A stretch of 64,000 nucleotides of DNA. Origin: Parcubacteria group bacterium. GTDB lineage: Bacteria; Patescibacteria; ABY1; Buchananbacterales; UBA6539. The DNA lies in the NCBI GenBank assembly GCA_002687175.1, contig NYZP01000002.1, positions 3,668 through 67,667 of the forward strand, read 5' to 3'. This document shows, in pieces, positions 9,432 to 17,150 of the stretch. Positions within the stretch are counted from its first letter, which is position 1; every line of letters starts with the position of its first letter. Below the pieces are notes generated by a model. That model was not told the origin of the DNA. It did no database searches and was given only the letters and a program-made list of their open reading frames with translations. The translations under genes and the position numbers were made by a program.

Positions 9432-9460
9432 ATTATAGCACAATGAGGTTATCCCCAAAA
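9432..9460 (-). promoter_or_regulatory. dnaA promoter overlapped by a DnaA box
   Basis: On the minus strand, TTTTGG (9455-9460), 17 bases, TATAAT (9432-9437). TTATCCCCA (plus strand 9449-9457) differs from the DnaA consensus TTATCCACA by one base and overlaps the -35 edge and spacer. This geometry is typical of DnaA repression of its own gene. Confidence 0.65.
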
Positions 9461-9595
9461 CAGCTTTTAGTTAAATAAAATGTTAATAAATTGTTGATGA
9501 AGTGTGTATAATAATTTAACCCTTTTCTATATTTTGGTCAAGACCTTTGACTAAAGGATTGAAGCCTGATATCATATATTAGTAATTGCTAATAT

Positions 9596-9733
9596 ATGCC
9601 AAAAAGAACTTATCAACCAAAAAAACGTAAGCAAAAAAGAAAGCACGGCTTTATGGCGCGCTCTTCTAGCGTTGGTGGTAAAAATATTTTAAAACGCCGA
9701 AGACAAAAGAAGCGAACTAAGTTATCAGCTTAA
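9596..9733 (+). CDS. rpmH: 50S ribosomal protein L34
   Basis: A 45-residue protein starting MPKRTYQPKKRKQKRKHGF, with the conserved RSSSVGGKNILKRRRQKKR core of L34. It is short, very basic and in the usual place: divergent from dnaA and directly ahead of rnpA. No SD is visible before the ATG. Confidence 0.97.
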   Translation: MPKRTYQPKKRKQKRKHGFMARSSSVGGKNILKRRRQKKRTKLSA

Positions 9734-9734
9734 T

Positions 9735-10076
9735 ATGTTGCCGGCTAGCAAGCGTCTAACCAAAGACAAGGATATAAAAAGAGTTAATAAAGCTGGACAG
9801 TCATATTTTTCTCCACTTTTCAAACTAAAATACCTTGCCAATGATAAAAGTTTAAGCCGCTTTACGGTAGTGGTTTCTAATAAGGTTAGTAAGAAAGCTG
9901 TTTTGCGGAATCGTTTAAGACGACAGCTTAGAGAAATAATTAGGTTAAATTTAAAGAAAATTAAATCTGGCCATGACATTATCGTCTCTGTCAAAAGCCA
10001 ATCATTAGGCAAGACTTATCAGGATTTAGAAAATAGCCTTAACCTAGCTTTAAAAAAATCTAAATTATTAAAATGA
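9735..10076 (+). CDS. rnpA: Ribonuclease P protein component
   Basis: Protein cofactor of RNase P, which matures tRNA 5' ends. It is 113 residues. It begins MLPASKRLTKDKDIKRV and carries the signature RNRLRRQLREIIR; the FTVVVSNKVSKKAVLRNR stretch is the RNA-binding region. It follows rpmH by one base and overlaps yidD by four (ATGA). Confidence 0.96.
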   Translation: MLPASKRLTKDKDIKRVNKAGQSYFSPLFKLKYLANDKSLSRFTVVVSNKVSKKAVLRNRLRRQLREIIRLNLKKIKSGHDIIVSVKSQSLGKTYQDLENSLNLALKKSKLLK

Positions 10077-10327
10077 TTAAAATATTTAATCCCGCTAAAC
10101 TTCTCGTCCTTAAATTAATAAGGATTTATCAAAAGACAATGTCTTTTGACCATGGTGCCATGAGGCACTTTTTTCCTTATGGCTATTGTCGTTTTTATCC
10201 AACCTGTTCTGAGTACGGACATCAAGCAGTCTCCAAGTACGGAGTCATTAAAGGTGGGTTAATTACTGCTTGGCGAATTTTACGGTGTAATCCTTGGAAT
10301 AGCGGTGGCCACGACGAAGTATTATAA
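10073..10327 (+). CDS. yidD: Membrane protein insertion efficiency factor YidD
   Basis: An 84-residue protein with the YidD signature: YQKTMSFDHG, then FYPTCSEYGHQAVSKYG and GGLITAWRILRCNPW, ending with G.HDEV. It assists YidC-dependent insertion at the inner membrane. The ATG overlaps the rnpA stop, so the two are translationally coupled. In most genomes yidC follows at once; here a 500-bp cassette has come between them. Confidence 0.95.
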   Translation: MIKIFNPAKLLVLKLIRIYQKTMSFDHGAMRHFFPYGYCRFYPTCSEYGHQAVSKYGVIKGGLITAWRILRCNPWNSGGHDEVL

Positions 10328-10389
10328 TGCTAATTACAAATGTATGCGAATGCTGCGAATGGTACTAATAAACTGATTTACAATATAGT

Positions 10390-10424
10390 CAACATGGCGT
10401 TAACTACTCATAAATGCTATGTTG
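10390..10424 (+). promoter_or_regulatory. Shared start-codon hairpin leader, copy A
   Basis: CAACATGGCGTT (10390-10401) and AATGCTATGTTG (ending 10424) form an inverted repeat around a short AT-rich loop. The start codon ATG (10419-10421) is inside the right arm. The same arrangement recurs upstream of unrelated genes at 41208-41285 and 51573-51613. Pairing would hide the start codon. Confidence 0.6.
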
Positions 10425-10802
10425 CAAAAAGTAATCTATCCTGAGTTATCCTATCAAATTATTGGCACCTGTTTTCAAGTACATAATGAGCTGGGTCGCT
10501 TTTGTAAGGAAAAGCAATATGCTGATAGATTAGAACAATTATTGAGAGCTAATCAGCTAAGGTATAGCCGAGAAATAAAAATACCATTTGAATTTAGTGA
10601 AGGACAAGTTGGTGGTAATATAGCCGACTTCTTAATAGCTAATAAAATAATTTTAGAATGTAAAGCTAAAAAATTTGTTACTAAAGATGACTATCATCAG
10701 GTGCAAAGGTACCTGAAAGCGACAAAAATAAAATTGGGTTTAATTGTAAATTTTAGAACTGTCTATTTAAGTCCAAAGAGAGTCATTAATTATTATTTGT
10801 AG
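10419..10802 (+). CDS. GxxExxY family protein (PD-(D/E)XK-like fold)
   Basis: A 127-residue protein of the GxxExxY family. It opens with YPELSYQIIGTCFQVHNELG, has RFCKEKQY in the place of the name motif, then YSREIKIPFEF, IADFLIANKIILECKA (nuclease-like D...ExK pattern) and LGLIVNF near the end. The family has a restriction-nuclease-like fold and unclear function; it is scattered across CPR genomes and some members occur inside 23S rRNA insertions. The start lies within the right arm of the leader hairpin. The gene splits the conserved yidD-yidC pair. Confidence 0.8.
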   Translation: MLQKVIYPELSYQIIGTCFQVHNELGRFCKEKQYADRLEQLLRANQLRYSREIKIPFEFSEGQVGGNIADFLIANKIILECKAKKFVTKDDYHQVQRYLKATKIKLGLIVNFRTVYLSPKRVINYYL

Positions 10803-10838
10803 TATTCGTATAAATTCGTAAATTAGTATTATATTTTT

Positions 10839-11609
10839 ATGATTGAGCTATTTAACACATTTCTGGTAGTACCATTACTTAACCTTCTAGTATTTTTTTA
10901 TAATGTTATTCCAGGCCAAGATCTAGGAGTAGCGATTATTTTTTTAACCGTGGCCATTAAATTAGCTTTATATCCCCTGTCTCATCAATCAATCAAGTCA
11001 CAAAAAGCTCTTCAGGATCTTCAGCCTAAAATGGAAGCGATAAAGAAACAGTTTAAGAATGACAAGGAAAGGCTGGCCAAAGAAATGATGGCGCTGTATA
11101 AATCGGAAAAGGTTAATCCCCTATCTTCCTGTTTACCACTTTTAATTCAGTTACCTTTCTTGATCGCGGTGTTTCATGTATTTCGTACCGGAGTTGATTC
11201 AGCCAGCCTGGACTTACTATATTCATTCGTCGCAAATCCGGGAGAGTTAAATCCAATCGCTTTTGGTTTTTTAAATTTATCTAATCCTAATATAGTTCTG
11301 GCAGCTTTAACCGGTGGAGCTCAATTTTGGCAAACTAAGATGCTAATGTCTAAACGACAGCCAAAAGTCCCCGGGGCCAAGGATGAAGACATGATGGCAA
11401 CCATGAACAAACAGATGCTTTATTTTATGCCAATCATTACAGTAGTGATTGGGGCAACACTGCCAGCCGCCCTAATCTTATACTGGTTACTGACAACTGT
11501 TTTAACGGTGGCACAACAAAAATTGATGTTTTCCAAGAAGGGACAGAAGGAGAAAGACGATAATCAAGTAGAAATAATTGATAAACCTAATGAGAATCCT
11601 CAGCAGTGA
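10839..11609 (+). CDS. yidC: Membrane protein insertase YidC/Oxa1
   Basis: A 256-residue Oxa1-type insertase without the large periplasmic domain found in proteobacterial YidC. It has the amphipathic segment LYPLSHQSIKSQKALQDLQPKM, a coiled cytoplasmic loop (FKNDKERLAKEMMALYKSEKVNPLSS split by the CLPLLIQLPF membrane motif) and a C-terminal helix pair around FMPIITVVIG. It inserts membrane proteins with or without SecYEG. A PRC-barrel gene overlaps its 3' end. Confidence 0.95.
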   Translation: MIELFNTFLVVPLLNLLVFFYNVIPGQDLGVAIIFLTVAIKLALYPLSHQSIKSQKALQDLQPKMEAIKKQFKNDKERLAKEMMALYKSEKVNPLSSCLPLLIQLPFLIAVFHVFRTGVDSASLDLLYSFVANPGELNPIAFGFLNLSNPNIVLAALTGGAQFWQTKMLMSKRQPKVPGAKDEDMMATMNKQMLYFMPIITVVIGATLPAALILYWLLTTVLTVAQQKLMFSKKGQKEKDDNQVEIIDKPNENPQQ

Positions 11610-11874
11610 ATTAATCAATTTGCCAGTGTATGCCCAAAATGGACAAAATTTGGGTAGAATAGATTCTTTTGAGGTTGACGTTGATGCTCACACCATCTTA
11701 CGTTATCATATTAAAACAGGCTTGATTAAGGGCTTATGGCATGAACAGTTAGTGGTTGCTCAAAGCCAAGTTATCTCTATTTCAAAAACTAAAATGGTGG
11801 TAAAGGACGGAGTTATTAAAAAACCGGCCCTTAGTCTTAAAAAGGCGAGGTTGGCATCTCCGGCTACTAAGTAA
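11590..11874 (+). CDS. PRC-barrel domain protein
   Basis: 94 residues from ATG at 11590, overlapping the yidC 3' end by 20 bases; a TTG four codons earlier is less likely. The sequence MRILSSELINLPVYAQNGQNLGRIDSFEVD with VVAQSQVISISKTKMVV fits a PRC-barrel, a small beta-barrel found in RimM and in photosynthetic reaction-centre H subunits. Overlap with yidC suggests translational coupling. Its partner is unknown. Confidence 0.75.
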   Translation: MRILSSELINLPVYAQNGQNLGRIDSFEVDVDAHTILRYHIKTGLIKGLWHEQLVVAQSQVISISKTKMVVKDGVIKKPALSLKKARLASPATK

Positions 11875-11890
11875 CAGTTTACAAACAAAA

Positions 11891-11924
11891 AAGCCGAGAC
11901 ATTGAATTGTCTCGGCTTTTTCTA
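11891..11924. terminator. Bidirectional terminator between converging genes
   Basis: GCCGAGACA-TTGAAT-TGTCTCGGC with T-runs on both strands, between the PRC-barrel gene (+) and the lipid-kinase-like gene (-). Confidence 0.85.
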
Positions 11925-11938
11925 TTCAGTTTTATGGG

Positions 11939-12703
11939 TTAAAACATTCGATTCTTGCCGACTATTACCCTTAATTTTTTAGGAACGATTTCAATTTTAA
12001 CCGGAGTTTTTAGAATTTTTTGTCCATCGGTGACTACTGGCAATGAGTCTCTACTTCGTATGGAGATTTTTTTAAAAGGGATGACACTACTGTTGGCCGA
12101 AGTTGTTTTTTTAAATATTTGTGAAAAGCCAGAGGCTAGGGGTTTAATCAGAATTTCCAGTAGACCATCTTGGGGGTTGAAATAACTGCCCTGGCCTGGC
12201 GCGGCCACTAACAATGGACGGAGATTGCAAATACTAATTTCATTATGGTTCTGCGGAGTAACTTTAAATTTATCTTCACACTCGATAGTTACTTGCCCGC
12301 CAGAAACTGTTATGCTGGACAGAAAATAAGTATTATTAACTTTGCCCAAGTCAATTTTTTCAATAATTCTGGCCGCTAAAACGTTGCAGGCATCCTCTTG
12401 GGATGGAATACCCAGTATGGTGGCTATTTTATTTTCTGCCCCGACTGGAATATAACCAACAGCGGTATTAAACTGCGCAGCCAGATTGATGATCTGACTA
12501 AATGTTTTGTCATTGCCTACTACCACTATAGTTTTAATACCGTTTCTCACCTCTTCAGTTAATAGCTCGCCAATGTTTCTTAATGGCGACAGGCGAAATA
12601 TTTTGCCACCAATACCAAGATCAGTTAATCTGGTTTCTATTTTAGCCAGAAAGCTGTTGTATTTTTTATTATTTAAAAAGGAGTCGTAAAGATGCAAGTA
12701 CAT
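11939..12703 (-). CDS. Diacylglycerol-kinase-like protein with degenerate catalytic motif
   Basis: A 254-residue relative of the DAGK/lipid kinase family. The segment TIVVVGNDKTFSQIINLA...VGYIPVGAENKIATILGIP aligns with the family pattern GGDGT..E..N ... GIIPLGTGNDFAR.LGIP, but the glycine-rich GGDGT has become GNDKT, so normal catalysis is doubtful. A C-terminal beta-rich half (VTIECEDKFKV ... TDGQKILKTPVKIEIVPKKLRV) matches the second domain of these proteins. It might bind a lipid or nucleotide without phosphotransfer. A bactofilin gene lies directly upstream on the same strand. Confidence 0.7.
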   Translation of the reverse strand: MYLHLYDSFLNNKKYNSFLAKIETRLTDLGIGGKIFRLSPLRNIGELLTEEVRNGIKTIVVVGNDKTFSQIINLAAQFNTAVGYIPVGAENKIATILGIPSQEDACNVLAARIIEKIDLGKVNNTYFLSSITVSGGQVTIECEDKFKVTPQNHNEISICNLRPLLVAAPGQGSYFNPQDGLLEILIKPLASGFSQIFKKTTSANSSVIPFKKISIRSRDSLPVVTDGQKILKTPVKIEIVPKKLRVIVGKNRMF

Positions 12704-12725
12704 AAGATTTTTATATCACTAGAGG

Positions 12726-13160
12726 CTATTTTACTTTTACGGGAGTACTAATTGGAATTTCTTTAATTTTTTGCTTAACGATTTTTTCTTTATCATCAAT
12801 TTTTTCCAATTTAGTTTTTTTGTCTTCGCCAGCAATGCATTTACCATTAACGCTGGCTCCTGGCGCTATGGTTAAAGTTTTGGTTTTAATATCACCAAAT
12901 ACCCTGGCCGTATTAGTCAGCTCTAGACTCTCTTTTATCTTTACGTTGCCTTGGATTTCTCCAGCGACCATGGCGTTAGTCGCCGAGATCTTGGCGTATA
13001 CTTTAGCGTCCTTACCGATATGTAAATTTTTCTCGGTTTTAATGCTTCCCGACACTACCCCCTCAACGATGATATCTCCATTAGCCACGAAGTTACCCTC
13101 GACATGTACTGAGGGACCTATCATTGTTTCGACGCTATCGCCTTCTTTTTCTTTAAACAT
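12726..13160 (-). CDS. Bactofilin family polymer-forming protein
   Basis: 144 residues with the bactofilin beta-helix: IGPSVHVEGNFVANGDIIVEGVVSGSIKTEKNLHIGKDAKV and following short repeats of alternating hydrophobic and glycine positions. The N and C tails are short and charged. Bactofilins polymerise into filaments that support cell shape or polar structures. It precedes the lipid-kinase-like gene on the minus strand by 22 bases and probably shares its transcript. Confidence 0.92.
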   Translation of the reverse strand: MFKEKEGDSVETMIGPSVHVEGNFVANGDIIVEGVVSGSIKTEKNLHIGKDAKVYAKISATNAMVAGEIQGNVKIKESLELTNTARVFGDIKTKTLTIAPGASVNGKCIAGEDKKTKLEKIDDKEKIVKQKIKEIPISTPVKVK

Positions 13161-13302
13161 AGTTTTTAGGTTATTTTTAAAATATTTGTTTATTTACTTT
13201 TCTATTTTAGTTTCTTTTATGGTAATTGTCAAAGCCTTGATTTTTTGAGATTAATCTGCTAGACTAGATTAATCAATAAAATTAAATCACCATTAATATT
13301 CT

Positions 13303-13572
13303 ATGCCAATAAAAAAGTCAGCTTTTAAAGCCCTGACTCAATCGAATAAAAAACAGCAACTGAACAAAAAGGTTAAAAGTGACCTGTCGGCTTTGGTTAG
13401 AAAAGTTCGTAAATCAGTTGATGCCAAGGACAGTGCTAAAGCCGCAGACTGGCTAAAGCAAACGGTAAAGAAGATTGATCGAGCTGCTCAAAAAGGGATT
13501 ATTAAAAAAAATACCGCTGCTCGGAAAAAATCTAGATTATCCAAGGTGGTTAATAATTTAGCAAAAAAGTAA
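13303..13572 (+). CDS. rpsT: 30S ribosomal protein S20
   Basis: An 89-residue basic helical protein beginning MPIKKSAFKALTQSNKKQQLN and ending GIIKKNTAARKKSRLSKVVNNL, the conserved S20 C-terminal pattern. It binds 16S rRNA early in 30S assembly. Transcribed alone, converging on holA. Confidence 0.93.
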   Translation: MPIKKSAFKALTQSNKKQQLNKKVKSDLSALVRKVRKSVDAKDSAKAADWLKQTVKKIDRAAQKGIIKKNTAARKKSRLSKVVNNLAKK

Positions 13573-13604
13573 ACCAGTGGCAACAGGGCGTTGTCCTGCC
13601 TCCC

Positions 13605-14600
13605 CTACTGTTTTATAACAAGCAAGTCAAATAACACCTCAGGATTAGTTTGACTTGTTTTTATTTTATAATCAATGGTCATCAAGTGATGATAAATTTT
13701 TTTCAGGTCGGCGACTTGATGGTTTCTGACCTGGGCAACAGTTTTTTTAATAACAAAAGGATGTAGGCCTAATTGATAGGTTAATCTGTTGGAGACATAG
13801 CCACTACCGTTCTCTTCAACAAAATTTTTGACTAAAAGTAGATTTTTGAACTGCCAAATAATTTTAGATAGTAGCTCGGTTGGACTGGTACCGCTCTTCA
13901 GCTGGTCAGATATCAATTTTAAGGCCAGATGTTTATTTTTTTGGCCCAAGGCTTCGGTCAATCTAAAAATATCATCATCAAGCTTAGTTTTAACTAACTG
14001 CTCAACATCCTCTACGGTAATTTGTTTGTCTGGTGAGTAGGCTATCAGTTTATTGATCTCCGAATTCATCTGCCACAAGTTATTGCCCACTAGATCAGTA
14101 AGTAGTCTGGCGGCTCGTGGTTCAATTTCTCCGCCTCGGCTTTGAATTTCATTTGCCGTAAAACGATAAACCTCGGTTTCATCAAGTAGCTTAAACTCTT
14201 GGGCAAATTTTTCTTTTTGTAGTCGAGCTAAAAGCAGACCACTGCTTTTAGTACCAGCCTTGGACCTAGCTTTTTTGGTCTTGTCATTACCCAGCCCCCC
14301 TTCCCAAAAAACAATAACAGTATCCTTTGAACCATCTTTGTCCAAGACCTCCAGGACTTCTTCCTGGATTTTTTTCTTTTTGTTTTTGGAAATTAAGTCC
14401 TCCACTATTATTAACCGTTTTTTGGCTAAAAATGGTGGAGCGGCGACTGATGTAGCAAATTGAGCAGTATCCAGTTTTGGACCATCAAGCGTTTCAATAT
14501 TTAAAGCTGACTTATCAATATCAGCAATAAATTTGCCCTTAATGGCTTTAAGTTTTTGTCGTGATCTAAAGGTATCAGGGCCGTAAAGAAAGATAATCAT
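13605..14600 (-). CDS. holA: DNA polymerase III delta subunit
   Basis: Clamp-loader subunit that opens the beta ring. 331 residues starting MIIFLYGPDTFRSRQKLKAI, with TDLVGNNLWQMNSEINKL and ALKLISDQLKSGTSPTELLSKI as in bacterial delta subunits. An inserted loop (KDGSKDTVIVFWEGGLGNDKT) is slightly long. The ATG has no visible SD. Confidence 0.92.
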   Translation of the reverse strand: MIIFLYGPDTFRSRQKLKAIKGKFIADIDKSALNIETLDGPKLDTAQFATSVAAPPFLAKKRLIIVEDLISKNKKKKIQEEVLEVLDKDGSKDTVIVFWEGGLGNDKTKKARSKAGTKSSGLLLARLQKEKFAQEFKLLDETEVYRFTANEIQSRGGEIEPRAARLLTDLVGNNLWQMNSEINKLIAYSPDKQITVEDVEQLVKTKLDDDIFRLTEALGQKNKHLALKLISDQLKSGTSPTELLSKIIWQFKNLLLVKNFVEENGSGYVSNRLTYQLGLHPFVIKKTVAQVRNHQVADLKKIYHHLMTIDYKIKTSQTNPEVLFDLLVIKQ

Positions 14601-14687
14601 AGTAGATCTATTTTAGCAAAATTTATTATAAAATTACAGGGTAACTAATTTTGGCTAGTAATTGATTAATGGTAAAATGATTGTATT

Positions 14688-16100
14688 ATGACAGATTTAA
14701 TAAAGTTATATACCGATGAGCAGGATAAACTGAAAAAATACCAGGAAAAAGATCCTGGTCTGGTAACCCCTCAAAGGAATTTTAGTTATCAAGAGATTTT
14801 AAGTTATATTGGCATTAATGTTGATTTTGGTTTTTTACCCCAGGGGTATCTTAATTTTTATCATCAAGATTTTATAGTTGAAGAGGTTGATAGTAAAGGT
14901 GAGGCAATTACCATTGAGCCAGGCAGTCTTGATTTAGTTACTGCTAAACCAGGTGATAAAACATTATATGCCCAGATGGTTAAGGTTGGCCTGTCAACCC
15001 TGGAAGCCAGAGAAAATTTAGCTCAAGCTTTAGGGGTACCCGTTAAACAGATCAATTATGGCGGAATTAAAGACAAGGTAGCTATTACCTCCCAGCAGAT
15101 TTCTCTGAGGGGTATAAACCCAGAAAAAGGTGAGGAGATAGTTAAAGGACTTAAAGTTTCAGGTCTTTATTTAAAAAATTTATCCTGGGGCAAAGGTATT
15201 ATCGAAAAAGGTAAAATTAGAGGTAATCGGTTTATCATTACGGTGAGAACGCCATCAACTCTTGGTCAAGGTTGGCTTGATCAAGCTCTAGATCGAGTTA
15301 AAGACGGGTTTAATAATTTTTATTATTTGCAACGTTTTGGTTCTCCTCGGTTATTAAGCCATACCTTAGGTAAGCTGATCCTTCAGCAAGAATATGAAGC
15401 GGTGGTTAAAACTTTTTTAACAAGCACCGGAGTGCAAGATGTGCCACTGTTAAGCCGTATCAGAGAACAAGCAGTTAATGATTTTGGCAATTGGCAAAAG
15501 TTAGAAGAACTGTTCTCTGAATTACCCTATACTTTTCGTTTAGAATTAGGCTTGATCAGATATTTAGCCAAGAAGCCCGATGATTATTTAGGGGCCTTGA
15601 AAAGTATTGAGGACCAAACAACCTTATGGGTTTATGCCTATGCCAGTTATTTATTTAATCTGCATTTATCCAGCTCAGTTACTAAGGGAGAAACTTTGGT
15701 AGCAGAATTGCCCTTATTATTAAATCCTCAGCATACGGCGATCAAAACTTACGCTCAGAAATTAAGTGAGGACAATATTTTGGATCTAAAGAAATCAGCC
15801 CAGGCCTTTTTTGGTCGTGATGTTTTACATCAGAAAAATGTGTGTTTAACCAAGGTACCAGTTAAAGTTATTAATACTAAAATTATTGAAAAAGGAGTGG
15901 TCATTGCTTTTGAGTTACCAGTTGGTGCTTATGCCACCACCTTTTTAACTCATTTATTTTCCCTTTATCGAGGATTGCCAATTCCCGAGTGGTTGGACAA
16001 GACTAAGCATGACGGTAAAAAAATATTAAACCTTGGTTCAGTGGCACCAGTTGAAGAAGTTTTAGGAGAATACATATTTAGTCAGGACAAAGGCCAATAA
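14688..16100 (+). CDS. truD: tRNA pseudouridine(13) synthase TruD
   Basis: Isomerises U13 of tRNA to pseudouridine. The TruD active-site motif is present as YGGIKDKVAITSQQ, where the aspartate of GxKD is the catalytic residue. FNNFYYLQRFGSPR matches the NYFGxQRFG region, and GKIRGNRFIITVR precedes it. At 470 residues it is longer than proteobacterial TruD and closer to the archaeal length; the extra sequence is mainly N-terminal and in the insertion domain. Monocistronic, with a terminator right after. Confidence 0.93.
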   Translation: MTDLIKLYTDEQDKLKKYQEKDPGLVTPQRNFSYQEILSYIGINVDFGFLPQGYLNFYHQDFIVEEVDSKGEAITIEPGSLDLVTAKPGDKTLYAQMVKVGLSTLEARENLAQALGVPVKQINYGGIKDKVAITSQQISLRGINPEKGEEIVKGLKVSGLYLKNLSWGKGIIEKGKIRGNRFIITVRTPSTLGQGWLDQALDRVKDGFNNFYYLQRFGSPRLLSHTLGKLILQQEYEAVVKTFLTSTGVQDVPLLSRIREQAVNDFGNWQKLEELFSELPYTFRLELGLIRYLAKKPDDYLGALKSIEDQTTLWVYAYASYLFNLHLSSSVTKGETLVAELPLLLNPQHTAIKTYAQKLSEDNILDLKKSAQAFFGRDVLHQKNVCLTKVPVKVINTKIIEKGVVIAFELPVGAYATTFLTHLFSLYRGLPIPEWLDKTKHDGKKILNLGSVAPVEEVLGEYIFSQDKGQ

Positions 16101-16130
16101 AAATTTTATAATTTATTTTTTACAAAGAGA

Positions 16131-16169
16131 AGAGCCGACCTACAACATTGTTGCAAGTCGGCTCTTTTT
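16131..16169 (+). terminator. truD terminator
   Basis: AGAGCCGAC and GTCGGCTCT arms (16131-16139, 16157-16165) with inner pairing, then a T-run. Confidence 0.85.
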
Positions 16170-16181
16170 GTTCTTTTCGGG

Positions 16182-16871
16182 TTATTCGGTCTCGTTTTCT
16201 TCGTCTTCAGAGACCGAGGTTTCCACGGCAATTGCCTTGAGGGTTTTGTCCCTCACTACGATCGCGTTTTGAGGAGTGTCGTAACACTGCTCCTTGTCAT
16301 TCCAGCTACGGCCAACCATGTTGACTGTCGCACAGCCGTCGGGGTTGTTCCAGACGTGGCAGTACTTCCATGTCGTGTTGGCCAATTCGCGGAGCGCTTC
16401 AACCGTTTTTCGCAGCAGTTTCGGAATTTTTTCCGAAGGCTCAACTGCCCGATAGGTCAGACAAACCACGAATTTCGGTTTCGGCGAATGCGATTGGCCG
16501 GCCCGTTTGTTAGGCTGATGCCTAAACCAATGGGCGTCGGCGATGACGAAATCATTGTTGGCAAAACCGCTTCGCAGGGCCGCGACCTGGACGTTGAGGA
16601 GATTGTCAATGACATGTTCTCCCGAGTCCACTCGCTCTTCACGCTTTCTGCTAACCTGAGCCTTCTCCGCCATTCCGTTAACCGCGGCCCAAATGGCGTG
16701 TTGGGAATCAACTTCCTTGTCGCCTTCCCTGGCCTTTTCCGGAATGCCGGCCGGGATGTGCTTGGGGTTAGTGAAGTTAAACTTCACTAGGACACGGTCG
16801 GGCGCTCCTTTGACTGCGCTAAGGCTTACCGTTCCGGTTCCTTCATCCTGCTGCATGGCTGTCGCCTCCAT
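16182..16871 (-). CDS. Unknown GC-richer orphan protein
   Basis: 229 residues. The ATG at 16871 is set by AAGGAG seven bases upstream. The protein is soluble, with no membrane segment or signal. A beta-rich N-terminal part (GTVSLSAVKGAPDRVLVKFNF) is followed by a helical part (LLRKTVEALRELANTTWKYCHVWNN) and an acidic tail (SVSEDEENETE). I recognise no family. It is visibly richer in G+C than truD and polA and has its own consensus promoter, a long leader hairpin and a good SD, so it is probably an independent transferred unit. A real gene, function unknown. Confidence 0.65.
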   Translation of the reverse strand: MEATAMQQDEGTGTVSLSAVKGAPDRVLVKFNFTNPKHIPAGIPEKAREGDKEVDSQHAIWAAVNGMAEKAQVSRKREERVDSGEHVIDNLLNVQVAALRSGFANNDFVIADAHWFRHQPNKRAGQSHSPKPKFVVCLTYRAVEPSEKIPKLLRKTVEALRELANTTWKYCHVWNNPDGCATVNMVGRSWNDKEQCYDTPQNAIVVRDKTLKAIAVETSVSEDEENETE

Positions 16872-16933
16872 TTCAGATCTCCTTCGTTGTTTTTCAGTAA
16901 TGGTTGGATTTTGAGTTTTCCGTGAACCACAGT

Positions 16934-16987
16934 AACTAACACATTTTTAGCACAAAAATTGAATTACCTGCCAAAAATGTGTTAGTT
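16934..16987 (-). promoter_or_regulatory. Leader hairpin with 19-bp arms
   Basis: Arms at 16934-16952 and 16969-16987 pair over 19 bp with one mismatch (core ACTAACACATTTTT) around a 16-base loop. It lies between the promoter at 17019-17047 and the start at 16871, so it would form in the 5' leader of the 229-residue orphan. No U-tract, so not an ordinary terminator; a regulatory structure or paired protein sites are possible. Confidence 0.55.
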
Positions 16988-17018
16988 AAGTAAGATAAAT
17001 TTTAACGAACAATACATT

Positions 17019-17047
17019 AGAATAGCATATTCTGGTAATTTTGTCAA
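17019..17047 (-). promoter_or_regulatory. Promoter of the 229-residue orphan gene
   Basis: On the minus strand, TTGACA (17042-17047), 17 bases, TATTCT (17019-17024). Confidence 0.7.
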
Positions 17048-17048
17048 T

Positions 17049-17118
17049 CCCCCCACCTTTTAGTTAAAAGGTGGGGGACTAAAAAAATAGCTAGAATTAG
17101 CTATTTTTAATACTTAGG
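17049..17118 (-). terminator. Tandem terminators downstream of polA
   Basis: On the minus strand, AAAAATAGCT and its complement with a T-run (17092-17118), followed by a strong CCCCACCTTTTA stem-loop (17049-17078). Both follow the polA stop at 17151. Confidence 0.75.
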
Positions 17119-17150
17119 CTAGAGGTATTTTTATTGGATAATTAGATTGG

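Larger units (their letters stand above)
10326..10830 (+). mobile_element. Cassette A: inverted-repeat-bounded GxxExxY unit between yidD and yidC
   Basis: A left arm at 10326-10354 and a right arm at 10801-10830 are imperfect inverted repeats of about 29 bp (left contains AATTACAAATGTATGCGAAT; the complement of the right contains TTTACGAATTTATACGAAT). The left arm overlaps the last bases of yidD, the right arm overlaps the stop of the enclosed gene and ends 8 bases before yidC. Inside is the hairpin leader shared with cassettes B and C. The rnpA-yidD-yidC run is normally unbroken, so this looks like an insertion. Confidence 0.6.

Noticed and set aside
16269..16790. 173-codon plus-strand ORF opposite the 229-residue orphan
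   Set aside because: The minus-strand gene has promoter and SD; the opposite frame is an open shadow in GC-richer DNA.
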